DNA of 5,140 nucleotides from an uncultured beta proteobacterium. GTDB lineage: Bacteria > Pseudomonadota > Gammaproteobacteria > Burkholderiales > Burkholderiaceae. The stretch lies in assembly GCA_903835865.1 (NCBI GenBank), contig CAILON010000386.1:1-5140 (forward strand). Direction: 5' to 3'. Under the pieces are notes generated by a model. The model searched no databases. It was not told the DNA's origin and was given only the letters and a program-made list of their open reading frames with translations. Of this stretch, positions 1 through 3,594 are shown one piece after another. The position numbers were made by a program, and so were the translations under genes. Every line of letters starts with the position of its first letter. The stretch's first letter is position 1.

Positions 1-438
1 GAGTGTGGAAATGTGCGACCTGTATTTGATTCATGTCCGCATTGTGGATCAACGGACTCACCCACATTGTCAGTAGATACGATTGAGATTAATCTTAAAC
101 AAGGCCAACCACTGGTAGAGGATGCCTTAGAAAATCTAACTCAGACTCTTCGTCGCTCTATTGATTTAGGAATAAAGGCCATAGTGCTAATACATGGTTA
201 TGGATCAGGAGGTGAGGGTGGGCAGATAAAGCGAGCAGTGCATCAAGCCTTAGAAAACAATCGCTATTCAGACCGTGTCGACGAATATTACTTTGGCGAG
301 CAAGTTCCCTATGGTAGCGCTGCCTATCAGTCGCTAGTTAAACGACGCCCTGGACTAAAAGCCCACCTTCAGCAGTTCAAAATTGGCAATCCAGGTATTA
401 CGATCCTATTATTAGGCTCATACCGTAGAAGTGCTTAA
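1..438 (+). CDS. Zinc-ribbon protein with probable Smr-like domain (5' partial)
   Basis: The reading frame is open from base 1 and ends at TAA 436-438, so the 5' end is missing. A GTG at 13 could be taken as a start, but the codons before it read E-C-G-N, and Cys2 pairs naturally with Cys12 and Cys15 (CPHC) as the second half of a CxxC...CxxC zinc ribbon whose first Cys is cut off. I therefore treat the gene as partial, with 145 codons visible. After the ribbon, about residues 25-60 form a strand plus a helix, followed by an IVLIHGYGSGG segment (about 61-71) and a helix IKRAVHQALE. This matches the core of Smr (MutS2 C-terminal) domains, which bind or cut nucleic acid. The usual N-terminal DLHG-type motif is not evident (IEINLKQGQ stands there), so nuclease activity is doubtful. 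It lies 28 bp before the DUF883 gene and may be read through into it. The domain call is moderate; the exact function is unknown. Confidence 0.6.
   Translation, partial: ECGNVRPVFDSCPHCGSTDSPTLSVDTIEINLKQGQPLVEDALENLTQTLRRSIDLGIKAIVLIHGYGSGGEGGQIKRAVHQALENNRYSDRVDEYYFGEQVPYGSAAYQSLVKRRPGLKAHLQQFKIGNPGITILLLGSYRRSA
383..412 (+). promoter_or_regulatory. Candidate sigma70 promoter for the yqjD-yqjE-yqjK-like operon
   Basis: TTGGCA (383-388) and TATTAT (407-412) each match the sigma70 consensus at 5 of 6 positions and are 18 bp apart. The site lies inside the end of the upstream coding region and would start transcription near 419, giving a leader of about 50 nt before the DUF883 gene. It is the best candidate seen for independent expression of the membrane-protein trio, but a match inside coding DNA may be chance. 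Confidence 0.35.
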
Positions 439-466
439 AATGACCTCATATTAGTTTAAGGGCAGA

Positions 467-805
467 ATGATGAACACTAAAAAATCAAGCACCACCACAG
501 TTGCAGACGAGATTAACCCAGAGCATCTTCTTGGTGATTTTAAGGCCCTCATGGCTGATGCTGAGGCGCTGATTAAGGCAACGGCAAGTCATGAAGATGG
601 TGCAATCGCCTCCATCCGCTCAAAGGCTATAGATACTCTCAGCAATGCAAAAGAAAACCTTTCAAATTTGGAAGGCTCTTTATCGGATAAGGCAAAAGTC
701 ATGGCAGAAAGTGCAGATGACTTTGTTCATCGCAGTCCATGGGAGGCCGTTGGCGTTGCTGCTGGATTAGGTTTGTTGATTGGCCTCTTGATACGTCGTC
801 ACTAA
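467..805 (+). CDS. DUF883/YqjD/ElaB-type C-tail-anchored membrane protein
   Basis: A 112-residue protein with the DUF883 layout: a polar, helical, Ala/Lys/Glu-rich N-terminal part (about 18-88, amphipathic and probably coiled-coil), the signature HRSPWEAVGVAAG at about 88-100, and one C-terminal membrane helix (about 92-109) ending in the basic tail RRH. In E. coli the family members YqjD, ElaB and YgaM sit in the inner membrane by this C-terminal helix, and YqjD binds ribosomes in stationary phase; that role here is inferred by family. Two ATGs stand in tandem at 467 and 470. The Shine-Dalgarno-like AAGGG at 458-462 is 4 nt from the first and 7 nt from the second, so 470 may be the main start, a one-residue difference. 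It is the first of three closely packed genes with the YqjE- and YqjK-like proteins, as in the enterobacterial yqjCDEK cluster. Confidence 0.88.
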   Translation: MMNTKKSSTTTVADEINPEHLLGDFKALMADAEALIKATASHEDGAIASIRSKAIDTLSNAKENLSNLEGSLSDKAKVMAESADDFVHRSPWEAVGVAAGLGLLIGLLIRRH

Positions 806-812
806 GCCTAAT

Positions 813-1181
813 ATGTCTCAAGAAAATTTACTTTCTTCTATTAAGAGCCTTGCGGCCACCGGAGCCTCTATTGCGCAGACGCGCTTAGAATTGCTTTCAG
901 TAGATGTGCAAATTGCCCGTACTAAATTTATCAGCCTCTTGGTAATGATTGTGTGTGCGCTTTTCTTTTTGTTCTTCGGTCTAGTGATGCTGTCTCTTCT
1001 GATTGTGATTTATAGCTGGGAATCTGATCGTATGCTGGCCCTAGGCCTTTTGACTGGTGGCTTTCTGATGATTGGCATCATTCTTGCTTTACTGATCAGG
1101 CAGTCACTTGCTACTATGCCTAAGCTTTTTGAGGCATCCATTGCAGAGTTTGCAAAGGATCGCGAGGAGCTTTCACGCTGA
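813..1181 (+). CDS. YqjE-type two-helix membrane protein (holin superfamily III-like)
   Basis: A 122-residue protein with a short polar N-terminal helix (about 1-38, containing the TRLELLSVDVQ segment typical of YqjE/DUF1469 proteins), a long hydrophobic helix at about 39-67, a short polar loop (SWESDR), a second membrane helix at about 75-96, and a charged cytosolic tail. Databases often call this family phage holin-like, but members next to YqjD-type genes are ordinary chromosomal membrane proteins with no known lytic role, and no phage gene is nearby. It starts 7 nt after the DUF883 stop with no convincing Shine-Dalgarno sequence, suggesting translational coupling. Its TGA overlaps the next ATG (TGATG at 1179-1183). 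The family call is strong; the biochemical function is not known. Confidence 0.85.
   Translation: MSQENLLSSIKSLAATGASIAQTRLELLSVDVQIARTKFISLLVMIVCALFFLFFGLVMLSLLIVIYSWESDRMLALGLLTGGFLMIGIILALLIRQSLATMPKLFEASIAEFAKDREELSR
1164..1169 (+). promoter_or_regulatory. Ribosome binding site of the yqjK-like gene
   Basis: GAGGAG lies inside the 3' end of the YqjE-type gene, 11 nt before the ATG at 1181. It is the strongest Shine-Dalgarno sequence in the trio and supports the start that overlaps the upstream stop codon by one base. Confidence 0.6.
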
Positions 1182-1459
1182 TGCAAAAGTTACCAGAACT
1201 AGAACTGCGTCGTCGTAAGCTTCAGGATCAGGCTAATCGGGAACGTAAAGATTTTGCAATGCATTTTGAGCCGTGGGAAAAACCTTTATCTTGGGCCGAT
1301 AAGGGCGTAGATATTTTTAATTTCATCAAAGGCAATCCTGTTTTACTCGCTGGGGCCTTTACTGCACTTGCTCATTACAAACCCAAACTGGCTAGCAGAG
1401 TATTAGCTGTTGGCTGGGGCGCTGTGAGGCTCATCAAAAGTGCAAAGCACCTTATCTAA
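1181..1459 (+). CDS. YqjK-like protein
   Basis: A small basic protein of 92 residues. It has an N-terminal Arg/Lys/Glu-rich helix (ELRRRKLQDQANRERKDF, about 8-25) like the start of YqjK proteins, a middle segment with WEKPLSWADKG, and a C-terminal part (about 50-90) with two weakly hydrophobic stretches (GNPVLLAGAFTALAHY and ASRVLAVGWGAVRLI) that could lie on or in the membrane. In enterobacteria yqjK follows yqjD and yqjE directly, the same order as here, so the gene order supports the call more than the weak sequence features do. The start overlaps the yqjE-type stop by one base and is preceded by GAGGAG. Its TAA at 1457-1459 overlaps the stop of apt on the other strand. Function unknown; probably acts with its two partners at the inner membrane. 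Confidence 0.75.
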   Translation: MQKLPELELRRRKLQDQANRERKDFAMHFEPWEKPLSWADKGVDIFNFIKGNPVLLAGAFTALAHYKPKLASRVLAVGWGAVRLIKSAKHLI

Positions 1460-1974
1460 GTTTTTAGTACTGATCTGTTGATGATTTGATATTGATTTAA
1501 AAGCGCACTGCCATTGAGAATTTTTATTTCCAATAGGGTGAGCGCACCAACTACCTCAAAACCTGCACTGCGAATCAACTTGTCGGCCGCTATCAAGGTT
1601 CCACCAGTCGCTAAAACATCATCCAATAAAAGAACTTTAGCCCCTGAAGGGATCGTCGATTGCTGAATTTCTAAAGAGTCTGCACCGTACTCCAAGCCAT
1701 AAGATTCTCGATGGGTGGCTAAGGGTAATTTATTGGGTTTACGAGCTAAGGCCAGGCCTTTATGGGCATGATGGGCTAGGGCTGATCCAAAGATGAATCC
1801 TCTTGATTCAATACCAAGAATATGGGTGTAATCGAACTCTCGGGCTAAGGTATTGAGCTGATGGATGGCCTCTTTAAATGCAGCTGGATTTGCAAGCAAT
1901 GGAGATATATCTCGAAAGAGGATTCCGGGCTTTGGAAAATCGGGCACTCCAGGCAGATAATCTAATAAATTCAT
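1456..1974 (-). CDS. apt: Adenine phosphoribosyltransferase
   Basis: Converts adenine and PRPP to AMP and pyrophosphate, a one-step cytosolic salvage reaction. The 172-residue length fits bacterial Apt (170-185). Visible family signatures are: N-terminal PDFPKPGILFRDISPLL (11-27); ESRGF (56-60), which contacts the substrates; RKPNKLP (78-84) and SYGLEYG (91-97), where Glu95 sits at the position of the loop glutamate of the catalytic site; and the PRPP-binding motif VLLLDDVLATGGTL (114-127) with the Asp-Asp pair at 118-119. The ATG at 1972-1974 gives the expected N-terminus; no strong Shine-Dalgarno sequence is seen before it. It diverges from the nucleosidase gene across 21 bp and converges on the yqjK-like gene with a 4-bp stop-to-stop overlap. 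All expected motifs are intact, so it should be active. The identification is firm. Confidence 0.96.
   Translation of the reverse strand: MNLLDYLPGVPDFPKPGILFRDISPLLANPAAFKEAIHQLNTLAREFDYTHILGIESRGFIFGSALAHHAHKGLALARKPNKLPLATHRESYGLEYGADSLEIQQSTIPSGAKVLLLDDVLATGGTLIAADKLIRSAGFEVVGALTLLEIKILNGSALLNQYQIINRSVLKT
1932..1961 (+). promoter_or_regulatory. Candidate promoter of the nucleosidase gene, inside apt
   Basis: TTGGAA (1932-1937) and GATAAT (1956-1961) are 18 bp apart and match the sigma70 consensus at 4 and 5 of 6 positions. Transcription would begin near 1968, about 28 nt before the ATG at 1996. Since only 21 bp separate the two genes, the promoter has to lie within the apt coding region or in that small gap. 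Confidence 0.3.
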
Positions 1975-1995
1975 TTTGCTGTTTTAATCTCTAGT

Positions 1996-2562
1996 ATGAA
2001 AAACGATCTTCTTATTATCGCCGCCCTCGAGGCAGAGCTCAATCGCGATGCTTTGCCTGCAGGAGTCAATATTGTGTATACCGGTGTTGGAAAGATCAAT
2101 GCCTCGATTGCTAGCTATCATGCGATCCATCAACTAAAGCCATCTCGAATTATTAATTTTGGTACTGCTGGGAAGATTAATCCCAATATTCATGGTTTGC
2201 TAGAAATCGGCGCAGTCATTCAAAGGGATATGAATGCTGAGCCTTTAGCGCCGCGTGGCAAGACTCCCTATAGCCACATGCCAGAGAAGTATCACTCCAG
2301 CAGTGGTATTTATATCTGCGGAACGGGCGATAGTTTTGTTAATTCTCATGATGATTGGCTTCATCAAGAAAAAGTAGATTTGGTTGATATGGAGCTATTT
2401 GCAATTGCTGCAGTTGCACACCATCATGGTATTCCGTGGCAGTCGTTTAAATACATCACTGATGACGCTAACGAAAGCTCTGGGGCTGAGTGGCAGGGCA
2501 AAGTAAATCACGGTCATGATCTTTATATAGATAAGCTCAATGAGGTTTTGGGATGCTTATAG
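1996..2562 (+). CDS. Short MTA/SAH-type nucleosidase
   Basis: Probably a purine nucleosidase of the PNP/UDP phosphorylase superfamily that hydrolyses methylthioadenosine and/or S-adenosylhomocysteine to adenine plus the sugar. Aligned by eye with E. coli MTAN: Glu12 in IIAALEAEL corresponds to the catalytic Glu12; YTGVGKINA (28-36) to its SGIGK stretch; FGTAGK (55-60) to TGSAGG; GDSF (111-114) to GDAF; Met132-Glu133 in VDMELFAIA to Met173-Glu174; and Asp156 in ITDD to the catalytic Asp197. All key residues are thus present. The protein has 188 residues against about 230 for E. coli MTAN: the segment between Glu12 and the YTG strand and the middle region after GTAGK are shortened. It begins 21 bp from divergent apt, whose product would use the released adenine. 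No clear Shine-Dalgarno sequence precedes the ATG. The superfamily is sure; the exact substrate (MTA, SAH, 5'-deoxyadenosine, or a futalosine-like compound) is not. Confidence 0.82.
   Translation: MKNDLLIIAALEAELNRDALPAGVNIVYTGVGKINASIASYHAIHQLKPSRIINFGTAGKINPNIHGLLEIGAVIQRDMNAEPLAPRGKTPYSHMPEKYHSSSGIYICGTGDSFVNSHDDWLHQEKVDLVDMELFAIAAVAHHHGIPWQSFKYITDDANESSGAEWQGKVNHGHDLYIDKLNEVLGCL
2014..2042 (-). promoter_or_regulatory. Candidate promoter of apt, inside the nucleosidase gene
   Basis: On the minus strand, TTGAGC (2042-2037) and GATAAT (2019-2014) are 17 bp apart and match the consensus at 4 and 5 of 6 positions. Transcription would start near 2007 and leave a leader of about 32 nt before the apt ATG. 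With the candidate promoter on the other strand this makes a face-to-face pair whose transcripts share about 40 bp. Confidence 0.3.
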
Positions 2563-2567
2563 CATCC
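2551..2567 (+). terminator. Hairpin across the nucleosidase stop codon
   Basis: GGATGCT (2551-2557) and AGCATCC (2561-2567) form a perfect 7-bp stem with a 3-nt loop, and the TAG stop (2560-2562) lies in the loop and second arm. No T-run follows (next bases TGTCATG), so it is not a classic intrinsic terminator. It may protect the mRNA 3' end or act as a weak or factor-assisted terminator. Confidence 0.4.
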
Positions 2568-2571
2568 TGTC

Positions 2572-2610
2572 ATGACTAGTTACCAATTATTAGTCATTAG
2601 TAAAAGACTA
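2572..2610. repeat. Nested inverted repeats before the barrel gene
   Basis: ATGACTA (2572-2578) is the inverse complement of TAGTCAT (2591-2597), with 12 nt between. The same central TAGTC (2591-2595) also pairs with GACTA at 2606-2610, with 10 nt between. The middle element can pair with either flank but not both. The site lies in the 144-bp gap before the outer-membrane protein gene and could be an operator with three half-sites or a pair of alternative RNA hairpins. A small 4-bp hairpin, CGGG/CCCG, follows at 2616-2627. Confidence 0.35.
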
Positions 2611-2647
2611 CTTTTCGGGAATACCCGTGCTCCAAAATACCCAAAAA

Positions 2648-2692
2648 TTCATTAGGATCTAGCTTGATGCATTAAATAAATATAAGTAATAA
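2648..2692 (+). promoter_or_regulatory. AT-rich promoter region of the outer-membrane protein gene
   Basis: This stretch is almost pure A/T from 2671 and should hold the promoter, but the choice of elements is not clear. TTCATT (2648-2653) with TTAAAT (2672-2677) at 18 bp would give a leader of about 23 nt that includes the ribosome site GGAAGAG (2698-2704). TTGATG (2664-2669) with TAATAA (2687-2692) at 17 bp is a better match but would start transcription at about 2699, too close to the ATG to keep that ribosome site intact. Confidence 0.3.
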
Positions 2693-2706
2693 AAAACGGA
2701 AGAGAC

Positions 2707-3438
2707 ATGAAAAAAATCAAGATTAGCTTACTACTTGCTACTATCACTGGTTTTGCTGCAACCGGTGCAATGGCTCAGTCAAAAGCCAATGCCTGGGAAG
2801 GTGCATACGGACAAGTTGGTGTTGGTTATGGAAATTTTGCGCCATCAATCGACAACGGTACAGCGGTTATCAAGACGGGTAGGGCTGCGCCATTTCCTGC
2901 AACGCTTGCTGGAACAACTTCCGCCACTAACGTTAATAATATTAATACTGGTTTAGTTAGTTTGGCCGCGGGTTATAACTTTGGTATTAATCAGAGTTAT
3001 GTATTGGGTATTGGAGCGACTTACTACCCTGGTGCCAGCTCATCCGCGACAGGCACATTGAATACTTTATATAACGGGAGCGTTGTCGGAACCACAAATG
3101 CTAGTTACAACATCAAGAATCTTTACAACATTTTCTTAAGCCCTGGATATGTGATTGATAAAGACCGTTTGGCCTATTTGAAGATTGGCTATACCGGCGC
3201 AACGATTGGTCTATCTTCACCAATTCTGGCCTACAACACCACTAGCTTAACTGGGGTTACTGTGGGCCTAGGCTATAAACAGATGATCAATGCTCAATGG
3301 TATGGCTTTGGTGAGTTAAATTACGCATCTTATGGCAGCCAAACAGCCTCAGCTACGACCACCACCGGCACTTCTGTGAGCAATTCCATTAAGGGTACGG
3401 GAACTGATCTGATAGTTGGTATTGGTTACCGCTTCTAA
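2707..3438 (+). CDS. Outer-membrane beta-barrel protein
   Basis: A 243-residue exported protein. Residues 1-23 form a typical Sec signal peptide: basic MKKIK, a hydrophobic core, and cleavage after AMA before Gln24. The mature part of about 220 residues has alternating-residue strands rich in Gly, Tyr and Val, for example EGAYGQVGVGYG (31-42), LVSLAAGYNFGI (83-94), SYVLGIGATYY (97-107), LAYLKIGYTGATI (155-167), VTVGLGYKQM (184-193) and WYGFGELNYASY (198-209). It ends in DLIVGIGYRF, with the C-terminal Phe that the BAM complex recognises. This fits a small, perhaps eight-stranded, barrel of the OmpA-barrel/OmpW-like group, with Ser/Thr/Asn-rich loops at about 110-133 and 210-228. It has no OmpA-type peptidoglycan domain and no cysteine. 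GGAAGAG at 2698-2704 supports the ATG at 2707. It is a single-gene unit with its own terminator. The substrate or role is unknown. Confidence 0.88.
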   Translation: MKKIKISLLLATITGFAATGAMAQSKANAWEGAYGQVGVGYGNFAPSIDNGTAVIKTGRAAPFPATLAGTTSATNVNNINTGLVSLAAGYNFGINQSYVLGIGATYYPGASSSATGTLNTLYNGSVVGTTNASYNIKNLYNIFLSPGYVIDKDRLAYLKIGYTGATIGLSSPILAYNTTSLTGVTVGLGYKQMINAQWYGFGELNYASYGSQTASATTTTGTSVSNSIKGTGTDLIVGIGYRF

Positions 3439-3456
3439 TTATTTGTAGATATATGG

Positions 3457-3482
3457 AAGCCCTCTGCAAAGGGGGCTTTTTT
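3457..3482 (+). terminator. Intrinsic terminator of the outer-membrane protein gene
   Basis: AAGCCCTC (3457-3464) pairs with GGGGGCTT (3471-3478) in an 8-bp stem containing one T-G pair, with the 6-nt loop TGCAAA, followed directly by a run of T (3477-3482). It begins 18 bp after the TAA stop and closes the barrel gene unit before fadD. Confidence 0.88.
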
Positions 3483-3527
3483 CATTTTTAGGTCATATTC
3501 TGTTTTGGCAGGCGTCCTAAATCAATG

Positions 3528-3584
3528 TTTAGAATGAACTTAGTGAGATCTATACTTGGCGGTAATATAAAAAATACCTATACA
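3528..3584 (+). promoter_or_regulatory. Candidate tandem promoters of fadD
   Basis: Two sigma70-like pairs are visible. The upstream pair is TTTAGA (3528-3533) and TATACT (3551-3556), 17 bp apart, giving a leader of about 32 nt. The downstream pair is TTGGCG (3556-3561) and TATACA (3579-3584), also 17 bp apart; it would start transcription at about 3591, only 3-5 nt before the fadD ATG, making a nearly leaderless mRNA. The absence of any good Shine-Dalgarno sequence before this ATG is compatible with the latter. Confidence 0.4.
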
Positions 3585-3592
3585 AGCTTGTA
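3581..3592. repeat. Perfect 12-bp palindrome before fadD, possible operator
   Basis: TACAAGCTTGTA is its own inverse complement. It overlaps the downstream candidate -10 element (3579-3584) and ends two bases before the fadD ATG, covering the place where a ribosome binding site would sit. A bound repressor here would block that promoter. It does not look like the E. coli FadR site. The regulator is unknown. Confidence 0.35.
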
Positions 3593-3594
3593 CT

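Noticed and set aside
813..1181. Holin-like protein as a sign of a prophage
   Set aside because: The family name is misleading: YqjE-type proteins next to YqjD- and YqjK-like genes are ordinary chromosomal genes, and no lysis, integrase or structural phage gene is nearby.
1456..1500. TTGAT-rich direct repeats near the 3' end of apt
   Set aside because: They lie in the apt coding region, are short and imperfect, and are explained by Asn/Ile/Gln codons.
1996..2562. Nucleosidase as a degraded pseudogene because of its short length
   Set aside because: The frame is intact, both ends match the family, and every catalytic position is kept, so internal shortening is more likely than decay.
2735..2956. 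73-codon open frame overlapping the barrel gene
   Set aside because: Out-of-frame reading of the signal peptide and first strands of the beta-barrel gene, which has a clear signal peptide, ribosome site and C-terminal Phe.
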